Assembly (NCBI GenBank): GCA_035525365.1
Contig: DATLEK010000022.1
Coordinates: forward strand, 1 to 64,000
Length of the DNA stretch: 64,000 nucleotides
Direction of reading: 5' to 3'
DNA from: GCA-2861595 sp035525365
Lineage (GTDB): Bacteria > Actinomycetota > Acidimicrobiia > Acidimicrobiales > GCA-2861595
Position 1 is the stretch's first letter. Each line of letters starts with the position of its first letter. The translations under genes and the position numbers were made by a program. Under the pieces are notes generated by a model. It did not search any database. It had not been told where the DNA came from and worked only from the letters and a program-made list of their open reading frames with translations. Positions 41,496 through 49,245 of this stretch are shown piece by piece.

Positions 41496-42830
41496 TCAAC
41501 GGTCCACTCCGCCCATGACCGGATCGATGGAGGAGATGACGGCCACGGCGTCGGCGATCATGCCGCCCCGCAGCATGACGGGCAGGCTCTGGAGGTTGGC
41601 GAACGAAGGGTCCCGCATGTGGAAGCGGTACGGCTTGGCCGAACCGTCCGAGACCAGGTACCCGCCAAGCTCTCCCCTGGGCGACTCGACGGCGACGTAG
41701 ACCTCACCCTCGGGAACCTTGAAACCTTCGGTGAAGAGCTTGAAGTGGTGGATGAGCGCCTCCATGGACTCATCGATGCGCGCACGGGGTGGCGGAGTCA
41801 CCTTCTTGTCCTGCACGCGGTAGTCGCCCGGCGGCATGAGGTCCACGATCTGGCGAATGATGTGGAGAGACTCGCGCATCTCGTTGAGCCGCACGGCATA
41901 GCGGTCGAAGGCGTCGCCGTAGGTACCCACCACGACGTTGAACTCGAGCTGGTCGTAGAACAGGTAGGGCAGGTCACGGCGGATGTCCCACGGAGTCCCC
42001 GTAGCTCGGAGAATCGGACCGGTGGCCGACAGGGCGATGGCCTGCTCGGCGGTGAGGACGCCGACGCCCTGGGTGCGCTGCTGGAAGATGGGCTGCCCGG
42101 TGATGAGGGTGTCGTACTCCTCCAGGCGGGGGGGGATGGCATCGCAGATGGCCAGCACGTCCTCCCGCCAGCCGTCCGGCAGGTCGGCGGCGACACCGCC
42201 GGGCCGGATGAAGTTGTGGTTCATCCGCAGGCCCGTGGTCTTTTCGAAAAAGGCGAGGATCGTCTCGCGCTCCCGCCAGCCGTAGAGCATCATGGAGATG
42301 GCCCCGACGTCCATCCCGTTGGTGGCCATGAACAAAAGGTGCGACGACACCCGGTTCAGCTCCATCAGCAACATGCGGATCCAGGTGGCCCGCGGCGGCA
42401 CCTCTACGTCGAGGAGCGCCTCCACGGTGAGCGAGAACACGCTCTCGTTGAAGAAATTGGCCAGGTAATCCATGCGGGTCACGTTGCTCGACCCCTGGAT
42501 GTACATGAGCTCTTCCTGGGTCTTCTCGATTCCTGTGTGCAGGTACCCGATCACCGGCTTGGACCGCAGCACCGTCTCGCCCTGCAGCTCGAGCATCACC
42601 CGCAGGACGCCGTGCGTGGACGGGTGCTGGGGACCCATGTTGATGATCATGGTGTCGTCGTCGTCGACCGATTCGAGGTTGTAGTCGCCGGGATCGAGCG
42701 CCGCGCCTTCAGGAAGGCGGAGCACCGAACCCTCCTCCCGCAGGAGCTCGGCCGCGTCGGTGCCGCTCCGGGCGCCCATCTCCTGCGCGCCTTCTGAGGT
42801 CTCCGCCATGTTGTGGCTCGTCGACGTCAT
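41496..42830 (-). CDS. nuoD: NADH-quinone oxidoreductase subunit D (second operon)
   Basis: This 444-residue Q-module subunit has NMGPQHPSTHGVLRVMLELQ followed by GETVLRSKPVIGYLHTGIEK as the signature and a C-terminal VMGGVDR. Its N-terminus of about 60 residues, rich in Glu and Ser, is missing from the 390-residue first-operon copy. ATG at 42830 lies 4 nt after the nuoC stop. It is separate from nuoC. Confidence 0.96.
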   Translation of the reverse strand: MTSTSHNMAETSEGAQEMGARSGTDAAELLREEGSVLRLPEGAALDPGDYNLESVDDDDTMIINMGPQHPSTHGVLRVMLELQGETVLRSKPVIGYLHTGIEKTQEELMYIQGSSNVTRMDYLANFFNESVFSLTVEALLDVEVPPRATWIRMLLMELNRVSSHLLFMATNGMDVGAISMMLYGWRERETILAFFEKTTGLRMNHNFIRPGGVAADLPDGWREDVLAICDAIPPRLEEYDTLITGQPIFQQRTQGVGVLTAEQAIALSATGPILRATGTPWDIRRDLPYLFYDQLEFNVVVGTYGDAFDRYAVRLNEMRESLHIIRQIVDLMPPGDYRVQDKKVTPPPRARIDESMEALIHHFKLFTEGFKVPEGEVYVAVESPRGELGGYLVSDGSAKPYRFHMRDPSFANLQSLPVMLRGGMIADAVAVISSIDPVMGGVDR

Positions 42831-42834
42831 CGGC

Positions 42835-43359
42835 TCACCTCCCGAGCGGGGCGGCCTTGAACTGCACCGGTACCCGTCCGACGGCGTAGTCCTTGCGTAG
42901 CGGGTGCCCTTCCCAGTCCTCGGGCATCATGATGCGGGTCAGGTCCGGGTGCCCCTCGAAGCGGATGCCCATGAGGTCGAAGGCCTCCCGCTCCATGGCC
43001 TCTGTTCCGGGATGGACCGAGAAGAGTGATGCGACGGTCGGGTCCCCCTCCGGGACCTGCACCCGGATCCGCAGGCGCCGGTGCTGAGACAGCGACGTGA
43101 GGTTGACCACCACCTCGAACCGGGCGGCGTTCACCCCCTCGGGAAGTGTTCGTCCGCAGTGCGTGAGATAGTCGACGGCACAGAGGTCGCTGCACAGGTT
43201 GAATCCTTCGGCGTAGAGCGCCTCCACCGCGGCCAGGTAGCCATCCCGGTCCGGATGGATCACCTGCTGCCCGTGCGGCCACGACACCGGCGCCCCGTGG
43301 AGCACCTCCGGCGCGGGGGCGTCCTCCTGGACTTCGCCTTCTGGAACCGTGCCCGTCAC
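42835..43359 (-). CDS. nuoC: NADH-quinone oxidoreductase subunit C (second operon)
   Basis: This is a 174-residue Q-module subunit with AMEREAFDLMGIRFEGHPDL and MMPEDWEGHPLRKDYAVGR, the family signature. The start is a GTG at 43359 that overlaps the nuoB stop (GTGA). The frame is open for another 200 codons upstream but reads nuoB in the wrong frame. It is shorter than the first-operon NuoC (217 residues), which has an acidic insert. Confidence 0.94.
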   Translation of the reverse strand: MTGTVPEGEVQEDAPAPEVLHGAPVSWPHGQQVIHPDRDGYLAAVEALYAEGFNLCSDLCAVDYLTHCGRTLPEGVNAARFEVVVNLTSLSQHRRLRIRVQVPEGDPTVASLFSVHPGTEAMEREAFDLMGIRFEGHPDLTRIMMPEDWEGHPLRKDYAVGRVPVQFKAAPLGR

Positions 43360-43865
43360 GCCGGCTGCCCGATCACCAGGGGCGCCCCGCCGGGGCGGCG
43401 GGTGATCTCTCCGGTGCGGATCTTGTCGTGCAGGGTGATGATGGAGTGCAGCAGGGTCTCGGGGCCTGGTGGGCAACCCGGCGCGTAGACATCGACGGGA
43501 ACGATCTGGTCCACACCCTGGACGATGGCGTAGTTGTTGAACATACCGCCCGAAGAGGCGCACACGCCCATGGAGATGACCCACTTCGGCTCCATCATCT
43601 GGTCGTACACCTGACGCAGCACCGGCGCCATCTTCTGGCTCACCCGGCCGGCCACGATCATGAGGTCGGCCTGGCGGGGGGAGGAGCGGAACACCTCCAT
43701 TCCGAACCGGGCGATGTCGAAGTTGGAGGCGCCGGTGGCCATCATCTCGATGGCACAGCAGGCAAGACCGAAGGTGGCGGGCCACAGGCTGTTCTGGCGG
43801 GCCCACTTGACCACCTCTTCCAGAGTCCCGGTGAGGAAGTTGTGGTTGAGCGACTCCAGGCCCAT
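43356..43865 (-). CDS. nuoB: NADH-quinone oxidoreductase subunit B (second operon)
   Basis: This 169-residue protein provides cluster N2. The Cys pair is in GLACCAIEMMATG, the third Cys in MGVCASSGG, and the fourth in APGCPPGPE. The N-terminus (MGLESLNHNFLTGTLEEVV) differs from the first-operon copy. The ATG at 43865 lies 5 nt after the nuoA stop; the open frame upstream is antisense or out of frame to nuoA. Confidence 0.95.
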   Translation of the reverse strand: MGLESLNHNFLTGTLEEVVKWARQNSLWPATFGLACCAIEMMATGASNFDIARFGMEVFRSSPRQADLMIVAGRVSQKMAPVLRQVYDQMMEPKWVISMGVCASSGGMFNNYAIVQGVDQIVPVDVYAPGCPPGPETLLHSIITLHDKIRTGEITRRPGGAPLVIGQPA

Positions 43866-43870
43866 GGGTA

Positions 43871-44326
43871 CTAAGCCGCCTCGACGGTCTGGCCGCTGCG
43901 GTTGATGCGGCGGATGGTGGAGCCGGTGGTGCGTCCCGCACCCGAAGCGTCTCCGGGGCGAGTGGGGCGGGCCGGACCCCAGTCGAGGGCACCGTTGCTG
44001 ATCAGGTACACGAACGACACGAACACGGCCACCGCGAACACGACCATCTCGATGAGGCCGAACAGCTCGAGCTGGCGGAAAATGACGGCCCATGGATAGA
44101 GGAAGATGATCTCGATGTCGAAGATGATGAAGATCATGGCGACCAGGTAGAAGCGCACCGGGAACCGCTCGGCCGGCTCCCGATCAGGAACGATCCCGCA
44201 CTCGTAGGGGGCCGATTTGGCCGCCGTGGGCTTCCGTGGAGCCATGAGCGCCGAGGCCAGGAAGGACCCGCCCGCGAAGACGAGGGCCAACACCAACATT
44301 GTCAGGATGGGCAGGTATTCGCTCAC
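43871..44326 (-). CDS. nuoA: NADH-quinone oxidoreductase subunit A (second operon)
   Basis: This 151-residue, three-helix membrane subunit has APYECGIVPDREPAERFPVR and MIFIIFDIEIIFLYPWAVIF, the signature with its acidic TM2. The start is a GTG at 44326. A basic, Gly/Arg-rich tail of about 35 residues follows the third helix and is missing from the first copy. It begins 22 nt after the last cytochrome-operon gene (44349), so the nuo genes are likely co-transcribed with that block. Confidence 0.95.
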   Translation of the reverse strand: MSEYLPILTMLVLALVFAGGSFLASALMAPRKPTAAKSAPYECGIVPDREPAERFPVRFYLVAMIFIIFDIEIIFLYPWAVIFRQLELFGLIEMVVFAVAVFVSFVYLISNGALDWGPARPTRPGDASGAGRTTGSTIRRINRSGQTVEAA

Positions 44327-44348
44327 GTGGGCCTCCTCCGCGCTGAGG

Positions 44349-45122
44349 CTACGCCACCGCCGCCTCGGCCCGCTGACGCATGATCTCCCGGTCTCTCTGG
44401 TGGAGCGAGTAACAGGTCACGCCGAAGAAGATCGAAGACGCCAACATGAACAGGAACGGCGGGAACCTCAGGTTGCCGAGGTCCCGGATCATGATGATCG
44501 AGGTGGTGGGAGCAGTGAGGTCGATCTGGGGCTTGAGGCCCGGCACCGTCTCGTCGAAGAACGACGGCTTCACCCGCACCATGGCGTAGTGGGGCCGGTG
44601 ACGCAGGGTGAGGAAGTAGTCCTCCCCACCCTTGCGGTAGCCGTCGAGCAGCACGTAGTCCTCGGTCTTCTTGAAAGGCGACTCGAACACTGCTTCCGGT
44701 TCCGCGCCTCCGGCCTCTTCGCCATGGGCGGGAGCCTCGGCCACGGCAGGCGCGAGGATACGGTCGGCGGCAGCCTGGGCGTCAGCCAGCTCGGCGTCAC
44801 CGGGCGGTAGCGGCTTCCACTTCTCAGGGAACCCGGCAACCGCCTCCTCCGTCGCCTGGGCCACTTCTCCGTTCACCACCTCGAGGACCGTCCATGCGGG
44901 ATCCGCCCCCTTCAGGCCGATCCCGAACACCATCCAGACCGCACCCATGACGGCCATCCACCCGGACAGCCCGGCGACGGCGAGCAGTAACCCGATCCGT
45001 GCACCCATGTTGGTGGCCAGCAACATGTACACGCTGCCGATCAGGACGAAGATCCCCGCCAGCACGATGGACGCTCCTCGAATCTGGGGGTCCCAGGTCA
45101 AGGCGGCGAGGAGGGACACCAT
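44349..45122 (-). CDS. Unrecognised membrane protein in cytochrome b6c operon
   Basis: This 257-residue protein has two N-terminal membrane helices (about 14-38 and 42-68), a hydrophilic Ala/Glu/Pro-rich middle (about 75-150), a conserved-looking block with YVLLDGYRKGGEDYFLTLRH, and a C-terminal membrane helix (about 220-242) followed by a basic end. I do not recognise a family. The ATG at 45122 overlaps the stop of the upstream dihaem cytochrome gene (ATGA), so it is translationally coupled to it. Its position suggests an accessory or assembly factor of the b6c complex or of complex I. Confidence 0.75.
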   Translation of the reverse strand: MVSLLAALTWDPQIRGASIVLAGIFVLIGSVYMLLATNMGARIGLLLAVAGLSGWMAVMGAVWMVFGIGLKGADPAWTVLEVVNGEVAQATEEAVAGFPEKWKPLPPGDAELADAQAAADRILAPAVAEAPAHGEEAGGAEPEAVFESPFKKTEDYVLLDGYRKGGEDYFLTLRHRPHYAMVRVKPSFFDETVPGLKPQIDLTAPTTSIIMIRDLGNLRFPPFLFMLASSIFFGVTCYSLHQRDREIMRQRAEAAVA

Positions 45123-46153
45123 CAAAGGCTCCGTTCGTAGGCCACGATGGCCTCGATCTGTTCCAGTGTCAGGACCTTGGAGAAGAAGGGCATTCCTCCA
45201 CCCTCGTAGCCGAGAACGCCGCGATCTCCATAGTTACGGCCGTACGGGGCACCGGGGTCCCCGGGCGAACCTTCACTCACGAACTCGACATGGTCGGCGA
45301 CGTTGGGGAACTGGCGAAGAGTGGCACCGGCGGTGAGGGCCGGGCCGAAGGCTCCACCGGCCGGCTCCTCCGGCTCGCCGTACGACCAGCCCTTGGTGTG
45401 GCAGCGGGCGCAGAAGCCGTCGAACAGCTTCGGTCCGTCGGTGCCGTACTCCTTCAACGCCCGCTGCTGCGCCGTTTTCGTATCGATGGCGATGCTCTCG
45501 AGGTAGGCGATGAGGTCGGTGATCTGCTGGTCGTTCATGGGGCCACCGCCGAGCACGCCCCACGGCGGCATCGGGGTGTTGAGTCGCCCGTAGACGAGAA
45601 CCGCCTTGAGCTGGTCCTTGGTGTACGTGCGGGCGACGGCGTCCAGAGGCGGTGCCGCCCATTGAACCTGCCGTGGGGGGTTCTCGGTGTTGACGGGGTC
45701 GGCCAACGAGTAGGTGGCGGCACCGCCCTGACCCTCGGTGCCGTGACAGCCCCCGCAGCCGAACTTCCCGATGTTGCCGGCCGGCACCGGCGAGTCCGCC
45801 GGCTGGAAGAGGACGAATCCGCGCTTGGCGGCACGATGGTCGAACCCCCGCTCGGCACCGGCCTGGCGTCCCGGTTCGTTGGCCCAGTAGACGGGGAGGC
45901 CGACGGCCACTATGACCATGAGCACCAGGGCGGCCAGAAGGGCCCGGTCGAGCCGCGGTCCCTCCAGCCCTTCGTCGTCGAAGTAGGGTTTGCGGTTCGG
46001 TGCGAGCTCTATCTCCGAGCCGACCGGAGGCTTCTCGGGCCGGCGCAGGTGACTGGCGATGTAGGCCAGCCATCCGATGAGAAGGAGGATGACGGTGACC
46101 GCACCGAGCTTCTGCTGAGCGCTGACGGCCAGCACAAGGGCAACTTCGCTCAT
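45122..46153 (-). CDS. Membrane-bound dihaem cytochrome c (b6c complex)
   Basis: This 343-residue protein has two N-terminal membrane helices (about 17-35 and 70-90) and two cytochrome c domains. Haem sites are FGCGGCHG (C133, C136, H137) and FCARCHTK (C248, C251, H252); candidate Met ligands occur in LNTPMPPWG and GGGMPFF. It would take electrons from the Rieske protein and hand them on. The single-letter start is ATG at 46153, overlapping the end of the Rieske gene (ATGA). In mycobacteria the equivalent QcrC has a similar two-haem design, but its membrane anchor is C-terminal. Confidence 0.88.
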   Translation of the reverse strand: MSEVALVLAVSAQQKLGAVTVILLLIGWLAYIASHLRRPEKPPVGSEIELAPNRKPYFDDEGLEGPRLDRALLAALVLMVIVAVGLPVYWANEPGRQAGAERGFDHRAAKRGFVLFQPADSPVPAGNIGKFGCGGCHGTEGQGGAATYSLADPVNTENPPRQVQWAAPPLDAVARTYTKDQLKAVLVYGRLNTPMPPWGVLGGGPMNDQQITDLIAYLESIAIDTKTAQQRALKEYGTDGPKLFDGFCARCHTKGWSYGEPEEPAGGAFGPALTAGATLRQFPNVADHVEFVSEGSPGDPGAPYGRNYGDRGVLGYEGGGMPFFSKVLTLEQIEAIVAYERSL

Positions 46154-46974
46154 GCGCAGTGTGGCCCTTCAGCCTCCTGGCCCGTGGTGTTGACGCCGAC
46201 CGGCGGGCCCTGGATGACCACTTTGGTGTCGACCATGATGAACCCGCCGTCGATCTCGATGCCGAAGCGGTCCAAACCTCGCGGAGCAGGACCGCCCTTC
46301 TTCTCGCCCACCCGGTTGTACCTGGACCCGTGGCAGGGGCACTCGAACCACTGGGCGCTCTTGCACCACGGCACCCGGCAGCCCAAGTGGACACACTTCT
46401 GGTACAGCGCCACCACACCCTCCTTCATGCCATCGAGCACGGCACCGGTGTAGGCGGCCTCGGCTTTCGGTATGGCCGAGGACGGATAGGTGGTGATCCA
46501 CGTCCGGGCCGAAGCCAGGTAGAAGGGAACCTTCGTGGCGTTGATCTCAGAAACGATCTCGTCCAGCTTGCCGGCCTTGATCTTCGACCCGAACCCGCCG
46601 GACAGCGTGGGCCAGAGGAAGCCGATGGATGCCGCTCCGAAACCGGCCAACCCGAGACCGAAGAAGTTGACGATGCTCCGGTTGAGGAACTGCCGCCGGG
46701 TGACACCCAGCGTCTCCGGGTCCATAGGCGCCCGCAGCGCCGGCGGCGCCGAAGCCGGCGCAACGGTGAGGCCTCCACCGCTCTCCCGCTCCGCCTCAGC
46801 CGACCGCTCCACCGCCCGCCCCGACGGCCCAGAGGGGGCAGCGTCGGCCGGCGCGGCATCAGCCTTGCCGAGAGCCGCGGTCCTGTCACGACGCGACGAG
46901 GTGGTGAACACGAACAGCGCACCCAGACCGATGACGACGAGAACGCCGATGACGACGATGGCACTAGAGGACAT
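46150..46974 (-). CDS. Rieske iron-sulphur protein (b6c complex)
   Basis: This 274-residue protein has an N-terminal membrane helix (4-24), a charged Ala/Pro-rich linker, then a twin-arginine-like segment TRRQFLNRS (92-100) and a second helix (about 103-122). The Rieske domain has CVHLGC (C194, H196, disulphide C199) and CPCHGS (C212, H215, disulphide C214). The ATG at 46974 is chosen because it starts right before the first helix; the frame is open upstream through the repeat region, but that reading is low-complexity. The extra helix before the Tat-like segment resembles three-helix QcrA proteins of actinobacteria. Confidence 0.92.
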   Translation of the reverse strand: MSSSAIVVIGVLVVIGLGALFVFTTSSRRDRTAALGKADAAPADAAPSGPSGRAVERSAEAERESGGGLTVAPASAPPALRAPMDPETLGVTRRQFLNRSIVNFFGLGLAGFGAASIGFLWPTLSGGFGSKIKAGKLDEIVSEINATKVPFYLASARTWITTYPSSAIPKAEAAYTGAVLDGMKEGVVALYQKCVHLGCRVPWCKSAQWFECPCHGSRYNRVGEKKGGPAPRGLDRFGIEIDGGFIMVDTKVVIQGPPVGVNTTGQEAEGPHCA

Positions 46975-46986
46975 GGTTCTCCCAGG

Positions 46987-47165
46987 CGGCGGCCACTGAC
47001 GCCGCCGAAGGCGGCCCCCAAGGCTGCCGCCCCGTCGTTGCGGCGGCCACTGACGCCGCCGAAGGCGGCCCCCCCGGCTGCCGCCAAGAAGAGGAGCGCG
47101 GAGCCCGATCCCGCTCCGCGGGTCGGGCGGAGCCCGATCGAGATCGGCGAGCAAGCTCTGCTTGC
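46987..47165 (-). repeat. Intercistronic repeat and hairpin region
   Basis: A 45-bp direct repeat occurs at 46987-47031 and 47041-47085 (43 of 45 bases the same). Each copy holds a perfect GCCGCC-TTC-GGCGGC hairpin. Upstream of it on the transcript are CGGAGCCCGATC twice (47099-47110 and 47128-47139) and a GCAAG/CTTGC hairpin (47151-47165). It fills the 201-nt space between the subunit-IV-like gene and the Rieske gene, in an operon where genes mostly overlap or nearly touch. No U-tract follows any hairpin, so plain termination is unlikely. Confidence 0.8.
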
Positions 47166-47175
47166 GAGGCGAAAC

Positions 47176-47952
47176 TCATAGGTCGAAGATTTCGTGGACG
47201 CCCTGGTGCCAGGGAAGGATGAAGTTGAAGCCTTCGCCGCGGAAGAACGATCCGATGATGACGAGGGTGGCCCAGAACATCAGGAACAGCGTCATGAGAG
47301 CAATGGCGAACTTCCGGTCTTCGGGCTTGCTGTTGGGGTTCTTGTCGATGAAGCCGGCGGCCCCGATTACGAAAAGGCCCATTCCCGGGATGGTGACTCC
47401 GGCGACCATCGGGTGGAACATGGTGAGCAGTTCCTGAAGACCGAGAAAGTACCAAGGCGCCTTGGAGGGGTTGGGCGTGAGGTTGGGGTTCGCCATCCCG
47501 AGCAGGGGTGCGTTGACGAAGGCCGAGAATACGAACACGAAGGCGGTCATGGCCAGAGTGGCGATGAACTCGCCGATGAGAAGGTGGGGCCAGACGTGCA
47601 CCTTGTCGGTGGGCGTGGCCTTGACGTCCTGGATCGATCCGGCTTTGACCACGGTGAGCAGGCGCTGGGTGTGGCCGGCGGGACCGACCATTCCGGCCGC
47701 CGGGGCCTGGGCGCCGGCGGACGCAGCCGCGCCGGTGGCCACAGGAGCCGTTGCTGTGGCCGTACCGCCACCGCCACCGCTCTGGCCCTCACCGCCGCTG
47801 CTCTGGAGCAGGCCGGCGGGGATCTTGTCGGGGTCGCCGGCCGGGGCATCGCCTCCGCCGCCGTCTCCGGGTGCCCCGCCGCCACCCTGGCCGGCGAGGA
47901 AGGCGCGCCGCTCCTGGGAACGGCGCAGAAGGTGTTCGGGAACCTCAGCCAT
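47176..47952 (-). CDS. Cytochrome b C-terminal part / subunit IV-like protein
   Basis: This 258-residue protein has a low-complexity hydrophilic N-terminal part (about 1-90, Gly/Ala/Pro-rich) and then three membrane helices as in subunit IV (PetD). NPSKAPWYFLGLQELLTMFH (161-180) is the quinol-oxidation loop, with APWY in place of PEWY. The first 17 residues (AEVPEHLLRRSQERRAF) are almost identical to the N-terminus of the monohaem cytochrome c at 49903. The ATG at 47952 gives that motif. The gene follows cytochrome b6 after 65 bp. Confidence 0.9.
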   Translation of the reverse strand: MAEVPEHLLRRSQERRAFLAGQGGGGAPGDGGGGDAPAGDPDKIPAGLLQSSGGEGQSGGGGGTATATAPVATGAAASAGAQAPAAGMVGPAGHTQRLLTVVKAGSIQDVKATPTDKVHVWPHLLIGEFIATLAMTAFVFVFSAFVNAPLLGMANPNLTPNPSKAPWYFLGLQELLTMFHPMVAGVTIPGMGLFVIGAAGFIDKNPNSKPEDRKFAIALMTLFLMFWATLVIIGSFFRGEGFNFILPWHQGVHEIFDL

Positions 47953-48017
47953 GGCTGCCTCCGCAGGCTCGCAGGGTTGGGGCAGATGCTGTCATCAGCG
48001 GCTGGATCATCATCGTC

Positions 48018-48797
48018 CTACAGCGGTCCGGAGATCCCGCCGTCCTTGCGGACCCGCCAGAAGTGGACAGCCATGAAGATGACGATGACGAAGGGCAGCA
48101 TGAGCACGTGCAGGACGTACCATCGGAGCAAGGTATCGGTGCCGATCTCCACGCCACCGAGCAGGACGAACCGGACCTGGTTGCCGAACACAGGCGTGTA
48201 GCCCATCATGTTCGTTCCCACCGTCACCGCCCACAGTGCGAGCTGGTCCCATGGCAGCAGGTAGCCGGTGAACGACAGCAACAAGGTGAGGGTGAGCAGC
48301 ACCACGCCGATGACCCAGTTGAACTCCCGGGGCGGCTTGTAGGCCCCGTGATAGAAGACCCGCGCCATGTGGAGGAAGACCGACAGCACCATCAGGTGGG
48401 CGGCCCACCGGTGCATGTTGCGGACGAGGAGCCCGAACGCCACCGAGGTGTGGAGCGTGGAGATGTCGTTCCACGCCTGGGCAGCGGTGGGCCGGTAGAA
48501 GAACATCAGGAAGATGCCCGTGACGGTGAGGAGCATGAACAAGAAGAACGAGAGCCCGCCGAGGCACAGGGTGTAGCTCACCTTCACGGCGTGCCGCTTC
48601 ACCTTCACCGGGTGGAGGTGGTACATGACCGAGTTCATGATCACGTAGGAGCGGTTCCTCGGGCTGTCGGTGTAGCCCTTGCGGAAGATGGAGCCGGGGC
48701 GGAAGATCGATCCCCAGATCTGGGAGCCCTGGATCGACTCCATCCGCTCCGCCATCTTCTTGGAGAAGTGCTCTTTTGCTGCCAGGCGCTTGGCCAT
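48018..48797 (-). CDS. Cytochrome b6-type protein (N-terminal half of cytochrome b)
   Basis: This 259-residue, four-helix cytochrome binds two b haems through H129/H143 (spacing x13) and H230/H245 (spacing x14). The x14 spacing and the C-terminal RKDGGISGPL are b6-like rather than mitochondrial bc1-like. Cys78 in YTLCLGGLSFF lies where b6 and Bacillus QcrB attach an extra haem c_i covalently. The protein is split from its subunit-IV partner. GYLLPWDQLALWA is the Qi/haem contact loop. The gene starts (ATG 48797) 23 nt after the ferredoxin gene. Confidence 0.94.
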   Translation of the reverse strand: MAKRLAAKEHFSKKMAERMESIQGSQIWGSIFRPGSIFRKGYTDSPRNRSYVIMNSVMYHLHPVKVKRHAVKVSYTLCLGGLSFFLFMLLTVTGIFLMFFYRPTAAQAWNDISTLHTSVAFGLLVRNMHRWAAHLMVLSVFLHMARVFYHGAYKPPREFNWVIGVVLLTLTLLLSFTGYLLPWDQLALWAVTVGTNMMGYTPVFGNQVRFVLLGGVEIGTDTLLRWYVLHVLMLPFVIVIFMAVHFWRVRKDGGISGPL

Positions 48798-48820
48798 GTC
48801 GGTGTCTGCTCCCCTAGCCC

Positions 48821-49234
48821 TTAGAACCGCATCCCGTAGGAGTACCCGTGCTTGTTATCACGCTGGTGGCGGTCGCCGTCACGGGCGCCGAGGCCGGCCT
48901 TGCCCATGATGATGACGCCGGTGGGGCAGCGGTCGACGCAGAGCCCGCAGCGGGTGCAGACATCCTCATCCACCACGAACACCACGTGGTCGTCGGGATC
49001 CAGGCCCGGTTGCTCTGTGTTGGTGGCATCGGTGATCGTCTCGGTCGACAGCATGTGGATGCACTTCCACGGGCAGATGTCCACGCAGCCCTCGCACATG
49101 ATGCACTCGGACTGGTCGATGTGCAGGAACTGCTTGGGCTTGACCGACATGGACAGCGCAGACGGCTCGACCTCGGTGAGGACGTACTCGCCCGGGAACG
49201 AGGGCATGGGGGGATTCGCATCGGTCTTCGCCAT
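48821..49234 (-). CDS. 2[4Fe-4S] ferredoxin-type protein
   Basis: This 137-residue protein has two [4Fe-4S] motifs, CIMCEGCVDICP (C44, C47, C50, C54) and CTRCGLCVDRCP (C93, C96, C99, C103), with about 38 residues between them. The long inter-motif loop and the N-terminal about 40 residues are unlike small clostridial ferredoxins. It has no membrane helix. It lies between a membrane protein gene and cytochrome b6 on the same strand, 11 nt after the former. It may be an electron carrier to or from the b6c complex, or serve the EFG-less complex I. The reading frame upstream of the ATG is out of frame with the membrane gene. Confidence 0.88.
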   Translation of the reverse strand: MAKTDANPPMPSFPGEYVLTEVEPSALSMSVKPKQFLHIDQSECIMCEGCVDICPWKCIHMLSTETITDATNTEQPGLDPDDHVVFVVDEDVCTRCGLCVDRCPTGVIIMGKAGLGARDGDRHQRDNKHGYSYGMRF

Positions 49235-49245
49235 GGCTGCTCCTC

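Noticed and set aside
46975..47154. An N-terminal coding extension of the Rieske protein through the 45-bp repeats
   Set aside because: The reading is Arg/Gly/Pro low complexity, and the ATG at 46974 begins directly before a membrane helix as expected.
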